Positions 18,603-29,476 of a stretch of 64,000 bases of DNA are shown here, piece by piece. Source of the stretch: Candidatus Reconcilbacillus cellulovorans (GTDB lineage: Bacteria > Bacillota > Bacilli > Paenibacillales > Reconciliibacillaceae). How positions within the stretch are numbered: the stretch's first letter is position 1; each line of letters starts with the position of its first letter. The position numbers were made by a program, and so were the translations under genes. The notes under the pieces were generated by a model. The model did no database searches and was not told the origin of the DNA. It worked only from the letters and a program-made list of their open reading frames with translations. The stretch lies in contig MOXJ01000006.1 of assembly GCA_002507565.1 (NCBI GenBank), forward strand, positions 31,239-95,238. The letters are read 5' to 3'.

Positions 18603-18631
18603 ATTATGCCCGAATCCGGCGAGGCCAACAA
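18603..18631 (-). promoter_or_regulatory. Candidate sigma-A promoter of hemE-hemH-hemY-hemL
   Basis: TTGTTG, 17-base spacer, CATAAT on the minus strand, between the dps-like gene and hemE. Spacing is ideal and both hexamers match at four or five positions. Confidence 0.5.
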
Positions 18632-18689
18632 CCGTCCGCAAGCGGCGGATTCCGACAAAAGTATGACAACCGGCGCACCAAAGCGCCCC

Positions 18690-19130
18690 TCAACGGCCGA
18701 GAAACGCGCCAAGCATCCACATTTCTTTTTCCGTCCGGTTGAGCATCGATGCGACGAGATCGTGCGTCGTCACGTCGCCGGCGCCCTCGGCTTCGCCCGC
18801 CAGCTGGCGCATCTCCAGCGCCAGCTGGCGCAAATCTTCCAGCACCGCGCCGACCATCGCCTCGGCGGTCCAGCCCTGCACCGCTTCCGCGACGACCGCC
18901 TGCGAGAGGCACGCCTGCATCGTCGACACCGGGCGGCCGCCCAGCGCGAGGATGCGTTCCGCTACCTCGTCGGCATAACGGTCGGCCTCCGCGTACAGCT
19001 CGCCGAATTTCGCATGCAACGTGAAAAAGTGCGGCCCGGTGACATACCAATGGCAATGGCGCAGCTTCATCGCGAACACGAGCCAGTTCGCCAGGTGGCG
19101 GTTCAAATTTTCCGTCAGTTTGTCGGACAT
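18690..19130 (-). CDS. dps: Dps-family ferritin-like protein
   Basis: Predicted dodecameric iron-storage and DNA-protecting miniferritin. 146 residues. The intersubunit ferroxidase signature is intact: HWYVTGPHFFTLH supplies two histidines and DEVAERILALGGRP the Asp and Glu ligands. The reading starts at ATG 19130 with AAGGAG 8 bases upstream; a GTG three codons earlier overlaps that site. It begins 35 bases after the hemB stop with no terminator between, so it appears to be part of the heme operon, linking iron sequestration to an iron-consuming pathway. No convincing Fur or PerR box was seen. Confidence 0.9.
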   Translation of the reverse strand: MSDKLTENLNRHLANWLVFAMKLRHCHWYVTGPHFFTLHAKFGELYAEADRYADEVAERILALGGRPVSTMQACLSQAVVAEAVQGWTAEAMVGAVLEDLRQLALEMRQLAGEAEGAGDVTTHDLVASMLNRTEKEMWMLGAFLGR

Positions 19131-19165
19131 GGCGTTCACTCCTTATTTTTTAAGTCTCGTGACCG

Positions 19166-20170
19166 TCATCGAATCCATTTTACCACATCTTTAGCATGGT
19201 ACGTCAAAATGATGTCCGCGCCCGCGCGCTTCATGCCGGTCAGCATTTCGACAACGACCGCGCGCTCGTCGAGCCAACCGCGCGCCGCCGCCGCCTTGAC
19301 CATGGCGTACTCGCCGCTGACGTTGTAGGCGACGATCGGCAAATCGAAAGTGTCCCTCAACAGACGGACGACGTCCAGATACGCTAGCGCAGGCTTGACC
19401 ATCAGAAAATCGGCGCCTTCCAAGACGTCCTCGCGCGCCTCGCGCAATGCCTCCCGGACGTTCGCAGGGTCCATTTGATACGTCCTTCGGTCACCAAATG
19501 CCGGAGCGGAATGTGCAGCCTCCCGGAACGGGCCGTAAAACGCCGAGGCGTATTTCACCGAGTAGGCCATGATCGGAATGTGTTCGAACCCGGCGACGTC
19601 TAACGCGCGACGGATGGCGAGGACGTATCCGTCCATCATGTTGGACGGCGCGACGACGTCCGCGCCGGCTTCCGCCTGAGATACCGCCGTCTTGGCGAGC
19701 AGCTCCAGCGATTCGTCGTTGGCGACGTCAAGCCGCTCCGGACGACCGCGCACCGGCCGTACGACGCCGCAATGGCCGTGATCGGTGTACTGGCAAAGGC
19801 AGGTGTCCGCAACGACGAGCAAATCCGGCGCCATTCGTTTGATGTGCCGGATCGCGCGCTGGACGACGCCTTCCGGGTCCCAAGCGGCTGAACCGACGTC
19901 GTCTTTACGCCCCGGCACGCCGAACAGCATGACGGCGCGGATGCCGAGTTCGACGATTTCACCAATTTCTTCCTCCAATCGGTCAACCGACCAGTGAAAC
20001 ACGCCCGGCATCGACTCGACCGGCTCCTTCACGCCGGAACCCTCAGTCACGAACAGTGGGTAAATCAGATCCCGCGCCGTGAGTTCCGTTTCCCTCACCA
20101 AATCGCGTATCGCCGCCGAGGACCGGAGCCGGCGAAGGCGGACGACCGGAAACATCGCTTCTTTCATCAT
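19166..20170 (-). CDS. hemB: Porphobilinogen synthase (5-aminolevulinate dehydratase)
   Basis: Condenses two 5-aminolevulinate molecules to porphobilinogen. 334 residues; the cysteine-type zinc site [17 protein letters not shown] indicates a zinc-dependent enzyme, and the two active-site lysines occur in [17 protein letters not shown] and [11 protein letters not shown]. The start is the paired ATG codons at 20170, with AAGGAGG upstream. It follows the cobA-hemD fusion by 21 bases. Confidence 0.96.
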   Translation of the reverse strand: MMKEAMFPVVRLRRLRSSAAIRDLVRETELTARDLIYPLFVTEGSGVKEPVESMPGVFHWSVDRLEEEIGEIVELGIRAVMLFGVPGRKDDVGSAAWDPEGVVQRAIRHIKRMAPDLLVVADTCLCQYTDHGHCGVVRPVRGRPERLDVANDESLELLAKTAVSQAEAGADVVAPSNMMDGYVLAIRRALDVAGFEHIPIMAYSVKYASAFYGPFREAAHSAPAFGDRRTYQMDPANVREALREAREDVLEGADFLMVKPALAYLDVVRLLRDTFDLPIVAYNVSGEYAMVKAAAARGWLDERAVVVEMLTGMKRAGADIILTYHAKDVVKWIR

Positions 20171-20191
20171 GATCCGTCCTTCCTCCTTGAC

Positions 20192-21748
20192 TCATTCGGC
20201 TTTCCGCCGTTCGCGCGCCACATCGACGAGCGCCTCGATCAATCCATCGACCGTCGACCGCCGGGCCACGCGCGTCACGCGCATCCCTTCCTCCTCAGCC
20301 GTGCCGGCCGTCACCGGGCCGATGCAGACGACGGCCGTCCGCATCAGAAACGAAGCGACGTCCGTCACGCCCCCGTCGCGAAGCGCGCGGACGAAATTGC
20401 GCACGGTCGACGAACTGGTGAACACTACGGCGTGAATCGCCCCTTCCGACAGCATCCGCACGGCCTCGGCGCTTTCTTCGGCGGGAACGTTTTCATAGAC
20501 GACGACTTCCTCGACTTCCAGCCCGATCGCCCTTAAACCGTCGGGCAACATTTCCCGGGCAATGTCGCCGCGCGGCAGAAGGGCGCGTTCCCCGGCCCGC
20601 GCCAGCCCGCGTATGACTTCAAGAAGGCGTTCCGCCTCGTATTGATCCGGCACGACGTCGGCCTTCAATCCGCTGTCCGCCAAGGCCGCTGCCGTCTTTT
20701 CGCCAACGACCGCGATCCGGGCGCGCGCGAGCCGACGGACGTCCGCCGACCGTTCGCGCATCCGGCGGAAAAAGTGTTCCACGCCGTTAGCGCTTGTAAA
20801 CATTATCCAATCGAATTCGTCCAACCGGTCGATCGCCGCGTCGAGCCGCGCCAGTCGGGCGGGGTCGCGCGTCGGCCGAATGCGGATCATCGGGCATTCG
20901 ACCGGTTCGCCGCCGAGTTCGTCGATCCGGTCCGCCAGTTCGTCCGACTGCCCGCGGTCGCGCGTGATCAGCACGCGCAGGCCGAACAGAGGCTTCTGTT
21001 CGAACCACGCCAGCCTGTCGCGCAAGCGGACGACCTCCCCGGCGACGATCACGGCCGGCGGGCCGAATTCCGCCTCACGCGCTTTTCGCTCAATGTCGGC
21101 CAACGTCCCCGTAAGTGTCGTTTGTTCCATCCACGTTCCCCAGCGGATCAGCGCCATCGGAAAATCCGGCGGCTTGCCCGCGCGGCGCAGTTCGGCGCAA
21201 ATCGTGCCGAGGTTCGAAACGCCCATCAGAAACACGAGCGTTCCCGACGCTTCTGCCAGTTTAGCGAAATCGGCCTGCGGATACGTTTTGTTCGGAAACT
21301 CGTGTCCGGCGACGATCGAAAGCGACGAAGCGTATTCCCGATGCGTCACCGGAATACCGGCGTAAGCGGGCACGGCCGTCGCCGACGAAACACCGGGCAC
21401 AATTTCGAACGGAACGCCGTTGTCGACGAGATGGACCGCTTCTTCGCCGAGTCTGCCGAACACCGCCGGATCGCCGCCTTTCAGGCGGACGACCGTCTTA
21501 CCCGCTTTCGCCAGTTCGACGAGCAGCCGATTGATTTCATCTTGATTCAAAATATGGTTATCTTTTTCTTTTCCAACAAAAATTTTATCCGCCTCCGGCT
21601 TCGCGTAACGCAACAAGCGCGGATTGACGAGCCGGTCGTAAACGACCGCGTCGGCTTTCCGCAGCGCCTCCAGTCCGCGGATCGTCAAAAGTTTGGCGTC
21701 TCCCGGCCCGGCGCCGACCAGGTACACTTTTCCGATTCCCGACGCCAC
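20192..21748 (-). CDS. cobA-hemD: Fused uroporphyrinogen-III C-methyltransferase / uroporphyrinogen-III synthase
   Basis: Two-domain tetrapyrrole enzyme of 518 residues. Residues 1-245 are a SUMT/CobA methyltransferase that makes precorrin-2 from uroporphyrinogen III with SAM: VGAGPGDAKLLT, LKGGDPAVFGR and VPGVSSATAVPAYAGIP are diagnostic. Residues 260-515 are a HemD synthase domain (LFGLRVLITRDRGQSDELA, FTSANGVEHFF, VVFTSSSTVRNF). The fusion puts the maker of uroporphyrinogen III and the enzyme that diverts it to siroheme or cobalamin on one chain. It starts 6 bases after hemC. Confidence 0.94.
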   Translation of the reverse strand: MASGIGKVYLVGAGPGDAKLLTIRGLEALRKADAVVYDRLVNPRLLRYAKPEADKIFVGKEKDNHILNQDEINRLLVELAKAGKTVVRLKGGDPAVFGRLGEEAVHLVDNGVPFEIVPGVSSATAVPAYAGIPVTHREYASSLSIVAGHEFPNKTYPQADFAKLAEASGTLVFLMGVSNLGTICAELRRAGKPPDFPMALIRWGTWMEQTTLTGTLADIERKAREAEFGPPAVIVAGEVVRLRDRLAWFEQKPLFGLRVLITRDRGQSDELADRIDELGGEPVECPMIRIRPTRDPARLARLDAAIDRLDEFDWIMFTSANGVEHFFRRMRERSADVRRLARARIAVVGEKTAAALADSGLKADVVPDQYEAERLLEVIRGLARAGERALLPRGDIAREMLPDGLRAIGLEVEEVVVYENVPAEESAEAVRMLSEGAIHAVVFTSSSTVRNFVRALRDGGVTDVASFLMRTAVVCIGPVTAGTAEEEGMRVTRVARRSTVDGLIEALVDVARERRKAE

Positions 21749-21754
21749 GTTTTC

Positions 21755-22708
21755 TCACCCCTTCGGCGGCCGAGATCCGACGTCCGGGGCGGACGACAGC
21801 CGCCCGGCGCCGCGCATAAGCAACCGATCGGCAAGTTCGGCTCCGACCGTCTCAGGATCGCCGCCTTCCGCGCGTTCGCGTAAAAATACCGAACCGTCCG
21901 GCGACGCAACAAACCCTTCCAGCACCACACGGCCGTTCTCCAGCCTTGCATACGCACCGAGCGGCGTCTCGCAGCCGCCGCCGAGCCGCGCCATAAACGC
22001 ACGTTCGGCCGAAACCGCCTTTGCCGTCGGCTCATGATGGATCGTCGCCAGCATCGCCATCGTCTCCGCATCGTCGGCGCGACACTCGATCGCGAGCGCT
22101 CCTTGGCCGATGTGCGGCAAACAGACGTTGTAATCAAGATATTGGGTAATTCGGTGCGCCCATCCCATCCGATGCATGCCGGCGGCCGCCACGACGACGG
22201 CATCGAACTCGCCGGCCTCCAGTTTACGCAACCGGGTATCGAGGTTTCCCCGGAGAAACCCGACTTCCAGATCGGGCCGAAACGCTTTCAGTTGCAGGGC
22301 ACGCCGCAGACTGCTTGTCCCGATCCTAGATCCAGAAGGCAATCGTTCCAGATCGAGACCGCTTGCCGAAACGAGACAGTCGCGCGGGTCTTCCCGTTCC
22401 GGCACGGCTGCGATCACGAGTCCGTCCGGTAGGTCGGACGGCATATCTTTCATGCTGTGAACGGCGAAATCGATTTCGCCCGCAAGCAGAGCCTGCTCGA
22501 TCTCCTTGACGAACAGCGCCTTGCCCCCGATGTCGGTGAGCGGCCGGTCGGAAATGCGGTCGCCTTTCGTTACGATTTCCCGAATTACGAAAGCCGGTCG
22601 CGCCGACGCTCCGTCCGATGCCGCCGCGGCTTCAAGCCGCGCGATGACCTGCCGCGTCTGGGTCATGGCCAGCGCGCTCCTGCGGGAACCTACGACGATG
22701 GTGCGCAC
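21755..22708 (-). CDS. hemC: Porphobilinogen deaminase (hydroxymethylbilane synthase)
   Basis: Polymerises four porphobilinogens into hydroxymethylbilane. 317 residues; GSRRSALAMTQT at the N-terminus, VHSMKDMPSDLP, and the dipyrromethane-cofactor cysteine in GGGCETPLGAYA. The start at 22708 overlaps the 3' end of the sirC-like gene by 19 bases. Confidence 0.96.
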   Translation of the reverse strand: MRTIVVGSRRSALAMTQTRQVIARLEAAAASDGASARPAFVIREIVTKGDRISDRPLTDIGGKALFVKEIEQALLAGEIDFAVHSMKDMPSDLPDGLVIAAVPEREDPRDCLVSASGLDLERLPSGSRIGTSSLRRALQLKAFRPDLEVGFLRGNLDTRLRKLEAGEFDAVVVAAAGMHRMGWAHRITQYLDYNVCLPHIGQGALAIECRADDAETMAMLATIHHEPTAKAVSAERAFMARLGGGCETPLGAYARLENGRVVLEGFVASPDGSVFLRERAEGGDPETVGAELADRLLMRGAGRLSSAPDVGSRPPKG

Positions 22709-23388
22709 GTCGATCCCTCCGCCTCAAGCCGTTCCGCCACCGCCCGCCATCCTTGCGGCCCCGCCGCGACCTCCCGTTCCAGCCGTTCGGCCAGGCGCAT
22801 CCCTTCCCCGGAACGGACCGCCTTTTCCGCCAGCCGCAGCCCGAACGCCCGAAGCAGCCGACGGCGCATTGCCGGATCGCCGACGTGCCGGACGACCGAT
22901 TCGCGATAGCGCGCCATCAGTTCCAGCGCTTCCTGCGCGACATGATCGAGCCTGTCCGCCCATTCGGCGGCCATCTCGCGCGCCGCCGTCGGGCTGGCGC
23001 CGCCGGTCGATACGGCGACCGTCCAGCGGCCGCGGCGGACGACCGCCGGCAACATCGCCGTGCCGGAACTCCCGTCGGAAGCGACGATCGCCCACGCCCC
23101 GGCTCTGGCGGCGCAGTCGCGCACCCACGCGTCCGTCTCCGGCGTTCCCGTCGCCGCGACGACCAGATCGGCGCCTTCGACGTCGCCGCATTCGACCGCC
23201 CGCGGCAACCATTCGACCAGCCCCTGTTCGGCCCAGCGCCGAACGGCGTCGGACACTTCCGGGCTGACGACGCGGATCCGCGCGCCCGAACCGACGAACG
23301 CGGCGAGTTTCCGCGCCGCCGCATCTCCCCCGCCGGCCGAGACGATCCGCCTGCCGGTGAAATCGAGAACGATCGGTACCCACGCCAC
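22690..23388 (-). CDS. Precorrin-2 dehydrogenase / sirohydrochlorin-ferrochelatase-like protein
   Basis: NAD-dependent oxidation of precorrin-2 to sirohydrochlorin, toward siroheme. 232 residues: N-terminal Rossmann region WVPIVLDFTGRRIVSAGGGDAAARK, LVVAATGTPETDAWV, and the CysG-N-type motif VSTGGASPTAARE. GTG at 23388 with AAGGGGG 11 bases upstream is preferred to the TTG at 23439, which would overlap the hemA stop. It occupies the place of hemX of B. subtilis between hemA and hemC. With CobA downstream, two of three siroheme steps are covered; no SirB-type ferrochelatase is in the window. Confidence 0.85.
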   Translation of the reverse strand: MAWVPIVLDFTGRRIVSAGGGDAAARKLAAFVGSGARIRVVSPEVSDAVRRWAEQGLVEWLPRAVECGDVEGADLVVAATGTPETDAWVRDCAARAGAWAIVASDGSSGTAMLPAVVRRGRWTVAVSTGGASPTAAREMAAEWADRLDHVAQEALELMARYRESVVRHVGDPAMRRRLLRAFGLRLAEKAVRSGEGMRLAERLEREVAAGPQGWRAVAERLEAEGSTCAPSS

Positions 23389-23435
23389 GGCGCTTTCGTC
23401 CCCCTTCCGAATCCAAAAAAAGAAAAGCCGTGCGA

Positions 23436-24773
23436 TCAACGCCCGGCAACCGCTTCTTCCCGCGAGTTTTCCGGTGCCCCGCCGACTTCGTCGTCGACGG
23501 CGTCTTCCAGAGCGAACATCCTGACGAACATGCGCAGCGCCTCGTCGCGCTGGCGCGGCGGTTCGCCCGCCGTCTCCTTCAACCGCTCGATCGGATCGCG
23601 CAACAACTGGTTGACGATACTCTTGGCCAGCTTACGGATCGTTTTGATCTGCCGGTCGTTCAGTTCAGGCAACTTGTTTTCCAGATCGGCCATGACCGAC
23701 CGGTAGACGGCTTCCGCCTTGCCGCGCAGCGCGCGGATGACCGGCACGACGCCCAGCATGCGCAGCCATTCTCGGTAACGAACGAGCTCCTCGCGCACCA
23801 TTGCCTCGATGCGCGCCGCCTGTTTCCGCCGCTCTTCAAAATGCCGGTCGACCAGCCGCTCCAAGTCGTCGATGTCGTACAGGTATACATTCGGCAGATC
23901 GCCGATCGCCGGATCGAGGTCGCGCGGCACGGCAATGTCGATCATGAGGACGGGCCGGTCCGTACGGCGTCCCGTCAACGCAGCGCGCACCGTCTCGAAG
24001 GTCAACACGTGGCCGGACGCGCCGGTCGAACTGACGACGACGTCCGCTTCCGCCAACGCTTCCCCGACTGATTCCCAGGGCACCGCGCGGCCGCCGAACG
24101 CCTCCGCGGTCTCCACTGCTCGGCTCCATGTGCGGTTGGCGACGAGCAGTCGGCCGACGCCGGCGGCTTTCAGATGACGGATCGTCAGACCGCCCATCTT
24201 GCCCGCTCCGATCAACAACACGGTTTTGTCGCCGTAATCGCCGACGATCGACCGTCCCAACTCGACGGCCGCATAACTGACCGACACCGGATGTTCCGCG
24301 ATGCCGGTCTCAGTGTGCGCCCGTTTCGCCAATGTCACCGCCTGCCGAAAAATCGAGTTGAACATCGTTCCCGTCGCCCCGCACGCCTGCGCGGTCGCAA
24401 ACGCGTCCTTCACCTGGCCGAGAATCTGCGTCTCGCCGAGAATCATCGAATCGAGGCCGCAGGCGACGCGAAACAGATGTTCGACGGCCATGTCGTCCTC
24501 ATAGATGTACAGATAAGGCAGCATGTCGCGCCTCGGCACGCCGAACCATTTTTCCAAAAAACCGCGGACGAACGTGCCGCACATGTACAGTCGGTCGACC
24601 ACCGCGTACACTTCCGTCCGGTTGCACGTACTCAAGATTACGCCTTCCAGCACGCTGTTCGTCTCTTTCAGCATCCGGAGCGCGTCGGGCAGCTCTTCCT
24701 CCCGGAACGCGAACCGCTCGCGAATCTCGACGGGAGCAGTGCGATGGTTCATGCCGACGACCAAAACGTGCAT
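23436..24773 (-). CDS. hemA: Glutamyl-tRNA reductase
   Basis: First committed step of C5-pathway heme synthesis, reducing Glu-tRNA to glutamate-1-semialdehyde with NADPH. 445 residues; VVGMNHRTAPVEIRERFAF, the catalytic cysteine in LSTCNRTEVYA, and the NADPH-binding GAGKMGGLTIRHL. The C-terminal dimerisation helix is present and ends in an acidic tail. AGGTGA lies 5 bases before the ATG at 24773; a GTG three codons upstream is less likely. It has an extended -10 promoter just upstream and heads the cluster. Confidence 0.96.
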   Translation of the reverse strand: MHVLVVGMNHRTAPVEIRERFAFREEELPDALRMLKETNSVLEGVILSTCNRTEVYAVVDRLYMCGTFVRGFLEKWFGVPRRDMLPYLYIYEDDMAVEHLFRVACGLDSMILGETQILGQVKDAFATAQACGATGTMFNSIFRQAVTLAKRAHTETGIAEHPVSVSYAAVELGRSIVGDYGDKTVLLIGAGKMGGLTIRHLKAAGVGRLLVANRTWSRAVETAEAFGGRAVPWESVGEALAEADVVVSSTGASGHVLTFETVRAALTGRRTDRPVLMIDIAVPRDLDPAIGDLPNVYLYDIDDLERLVDRHFEERRKQAARIEAMVREELVRYREWLRMLGVVPVIRALRGKAEAVYRSVMADLENKLPELNDRQIKTIRKLAKSIVNQLLRDPIERLKETAGEPPRQRDEALRMFVRMFALEDAVDDEVGGAPENSREEAVAGR

Positions 24774-24805
24774 AGCGGTCACCTGGCCTTGTTTCGTTAA
24801 GCTTC

Positions 24806-24814
24806 ATTATATCA
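24806..24814 (-). promoter_or_regulatory. Extended -10 promoter of the hemA operon
   Basis: TGATATAAT on the minus strand, a full TGnTATAAT extended -10, about 33 bases before the hemA ATG. The -35 region is poor, as is common with extended -10 promoters. Confidence 0.55.
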
Positions 24815-24847
24815 CAACTACGCGCCCGGATGGCGCCGTGATCCGTG

Positions 24848-24893
24848 AACATTCCGCGAAAAGCGAACGCCACGGTTCGGCGCCGTGGCGTTC
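24848..24893 (-). terminator. Terminator after speD
   Basis: Perfect 11-bp stem (24883-24893 with 24865-24875, 7-base loop), followed on the minus strand by GCTTTTCGC. The T tract is short. It separates speD from the hemA promoter. Confidence 0.6.
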
Positions 24894-24980
24894 TCCTCCC
24901 GAACTTTTTAAGCTAAGGATGCGCGGCACGGACGCGCGTCCACACGCCCCGGACGCCCGTCGCCCGCGTCGACCTTGCGT

Positions 24981-25382
24981 TCAATTCGAAGCGACCGCCT
25001 GCCGGATGACCGGCTCTTCCACGCGGAGTTCCCCGACACCCCGCACGAGTTTTTTCGCGTAAACCCGCGCCGGTTTCAGGACGGCGACCAGATGGTCGAT
25101 CGCCAATTGGGGGTCCACCGTCTCGCCGCACGTGTAGCAGTCGATGGCGGCGAATCCACGTTCCGGATACGTGTGGATCGACAGATGGCTCTCCGAAAGA
25201 AGCACCAACACCGTTGCGCCCTGGGGCTGAAACTGCCTGGATTGAACCGAAAGAACGGTCGCGCCGCAAACTTCGGCGGCTTCCACGAGCTGGGCTTCCA
25301 ACCAAGCCGCATCATTCAGCCGTTCAAACGCGACACCCCAGGCGTCGACCGCAACGTGTCGCCCGAAAGTCGAGTATCCCAT
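24981..25382 (-). CDS. speD: S-adenosylmethionine decarboxylase proenzyme
   Basis: Makes decarboxylated SAM, the aminopropyl donor for spermidine. 133 residues, the short SpeH/class Ib form. The self-cleavage site is SESHLSIHTYPE, the serine becoming the pyruvoyl group; CYTCGE contains the conserved proton-donor cysteine. ATG at 25382 with GGGGGAA-type site upstream. It is single, with its own promoter (25467-25495) and terminator. No spermidine synthase is nearby. Confidence 0.95.
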   Translation of the reverse strand: MGYSTFGRHVAVDAWGVAFERLNDAAWLEAQLVEAAEVCGATVLSVQSRQFQPQGATVLVLLSESHLSIHTYPERGFAAIDCYTCGETVDPQLAIDHLVAVLKPARVYAKKLVRGVGELRVEEPVIRQAVASN

Positions 25383-25466
25383 CTTTCGGTTCCCCCTTCC
25401 TCGAAATCCAATGCCGGGATTTCATCCGCTAGGAACAGCGCGATTCGCTCCCTTACGATTTCAACG

Positions 25467-25495
25467 ACAATAAAAATAACATCTATCGACGACAA
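25467..25495 (-). promoter_or_regulatory. Candidate sigma-A promoter of speD
   Basis: TTGTCG, 17-base spacer, TATTGT on the minus strand. It would give an untranslated leader of about 75-80 bases before speD, in which I see no recognised riboswitch. Confidence 0.5.
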
Positions 25496-25544
25496 ATGCA
25501 ACAGTTTTTTTGGCCTCTTTTGAACGGACGGCGCAGGCCCCAAA

Positions 25545-25574
25545 AAGCAAGCCCCCGCGCGGGATTCCCCCGCG
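25545..25574 (-). terminator. Possible terminator after the uncharacterised 25658-26251 gene
   Basis: A 6-bp GC stem (25569-25574 with 25558-25563, 5-base loop) with a T5 run 10-15 bases further on the minus strand. Weak because of the gap between stem and T run. The rest of 25383-25657 holds only the speD promoter. Confidence 0.35.
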
Positions 25575-25657
25575 TCAGAGGCCCGACGAACCTGATTGTG
25601 CCTTTTGCGTCGACAGACGTCGAACGGACGGGAAGTTCTCCCGCTTTCAAAAGCGTG

Positions 25658-26251
25658 TCACGCCTCCAGTCGGAAGAGTTCTTCCACCAACCGGCGAAGC
25701 CGATCGTCGATCGCCCGGCGCGCGTGTCGGTCCGGCGTCGCATTGCGCTGATCGAGCAGCGCGTCGATACGGCGCATGACGTCGCCGATTTTCCGCTCCA
25801 CGGTCGTGTCGCGGAAAAGCCGCTGCAACCGGCCGCTTTCCTCTTTCCGCTCATAGATGAGTCGGGTCGAACCGCCCGTGCGTTCCACGATCCGCTTCAC
25901 CGCGCCGCGTTCGTACTCATACGTGACGACGCTCGACGGATAAATCCGATGCATCCGGGCGTCCGCCCGGAACATCGCGATTGCCCTCCCGAGCGCGCGA
26001 GCCACGTTCGGATCGCGGACGTCGCACGTTCCGTCGCAGACATACTCCCCGTTTTCGCGGCGGAACGTGAGCGTCACCGATCCGCATCTGCCGCTTTCCA
26101 GGCACACCTCCTCCTCGCCGTTTTCCAGCACGCGTACTCTTGCAGCCTCCCGTAACTCCTCGTGATCCGACAGCAGCGACAAAAACGCCTGCCGCTCCGC
26201 CTCCGTCAAGCGGAAGCGGGCTTTCAGCTTCGTCGCCAATCGCTGTACCAT
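25658..26251 (-). CDS. Uncharacterised protein, 197 residues
   Basis: No domain recognised. Soluble, no signal peptide or membrane span. The N-terminal 45 residues are helical and charged ([19 protein letters not shown]). Residues 45-75 contain several cysteines ([25 protein letters not shown]), which may be a small metal or disulfide site. A strand-rich stretch with [19 protein letters not shown] follows, and the C-terminal third is an Arg/Glu-rich helix. ATG at 26251 with GAGGG 5 bases upstream is preferred to 26290. It has its own TATAAT promoter overlapping the engB stop. Related proteins in Paenibacillus are, as I recall, sometimes labelled as peptide-synthetase modules, but nothing here supports that. 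Confidence 0.75.
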   Translation of the reverse strand: MVQRLATKLKARFRLTEAERQAFLSLLSDHEELREAARVRVLENGEEEVCLESGRCGSVTLTFRRENGEYVCDGTCDVRDPNVARALGRAIAMFRADARMHRIYPSSVVTYEYERGAVKRIVERTGGSTRLIYERKEESGRLQRLFRDTTVERKIGDVMRRIDALLDQRNATPDRHARRAIDDRLRRLVEELFRLEA

Positions 26252-26305
26252 GTTATCCCTCGATTCGTCGTTTTCAAAACCCGGCTGCATACGGCTTCAC
26301 TGTTC

Positions 26306-26335
26306 ATTATACTACCGAAGGGCAAATCCGATCAA
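26306..26335 (-). promoter_or_regulatory. Candidate sigma-A promoter of the uncharacterised gene after engB
   Basis: TTGATC, 18-base spacer, TATAAT on the minus strand, lying across the last codons of engB. Confidence 0.5.
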
Positions 26336-26896
26336 TGATCGCCCAAATTTCGCCGCATCCCTCGCCGGTTTCGGCCGAAAACGGCACGACGGGAACGTCC
26401 GGCGACAAATCGAGCGTCTTGCGCACGGCGTCGAGATGCGCTTTACGCCGGCTGCCGGACACCCGGTCGATCTTGGTCGCCACGACGACGAACGGCAAGC
26501 CCCGGAATGCCAGCCATTCGCGCAGGGCGACGTCGTCGCGGGTCGGCGGATGGCGGGCGTCGACAAGATGCAGAACCAGTTTCAACGGCCTGCGTCCCGC
26601 GAAATACGACTCGACCGTCTCCCCCCAACGCTTCCGGACGTCGGCCGGTGCGGCGGCGTAGCCGTAGCCGGGCAGGTCGACGAGATACAGCCGGCCGTCG
26701 ATCCGGTAAAAATGGATCGCCTGCGTCCTGCCCGGCGTCGCGCCCACGCGCGCCAGACGTTTACGGCCGCACAGCCGGTTGACGGCGGACGACTTGCCGA
26801 CGTTCGAACGACCGGCCAGCGCGATCTCCGGCAATCCGTCGGCCGGAAACCGGTCCGGCGCCAGAGCGATTGCCGCCAGTTCCGCGCTCGACGCGT

Positions 26897-26900
<4 letters not shown>
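26307..26900 (-). CDS. engB: Ribosome-biogenesis GTPase EngB/YsxC
   Basis: GTPase needed for late 50S subunit assembly. 197 residues; G1 [10 protein letters not shown]2-region TPGRTQ, G3 DLPGYGYA, G4 TKIDRV. The ORF can be extended to 26927, but a GTG at 26900 overlaps the lonA stop in a GTGA arrangement, which is classic translational coupling and gives the usual family length. lonA-engB order is that of Bacillus lonA-ysxC. Confidence 0.93.
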
Positions 26901-29380
<2,480 letters not shown>

Positions 29381-29428
29381 GTCTTTCGTCCCCCCTGTCA
29401 CGGAAGTTGCGGACCGCTTGTGCTTTTC

Positions 29429-29458
29429 ATTTTAACAGATGGACCGGCCCGAAACCAA
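29429..29458 (-). promoter_or_regulatory. Candidate sigma-A promoter of lonA-engB
   Basis: TTGGTT, 18-base spacer, TAAAAT, with TG one base before the -10 (TGTTAAAAT). No CtsR tandem repeat or CIRCE element was seen nearby. Confidence 0.5.
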
Positions 29459-29476
29459 ACCGCGTCGGTTGGAAAC

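Noticed and set aside
19131..19165. Fur or PerR box at the dps-like gene
   Set aside because: No 19-bp TGATAATNATTATCA-type or TTATAATNATTATAA-type dyad with acceptable match.
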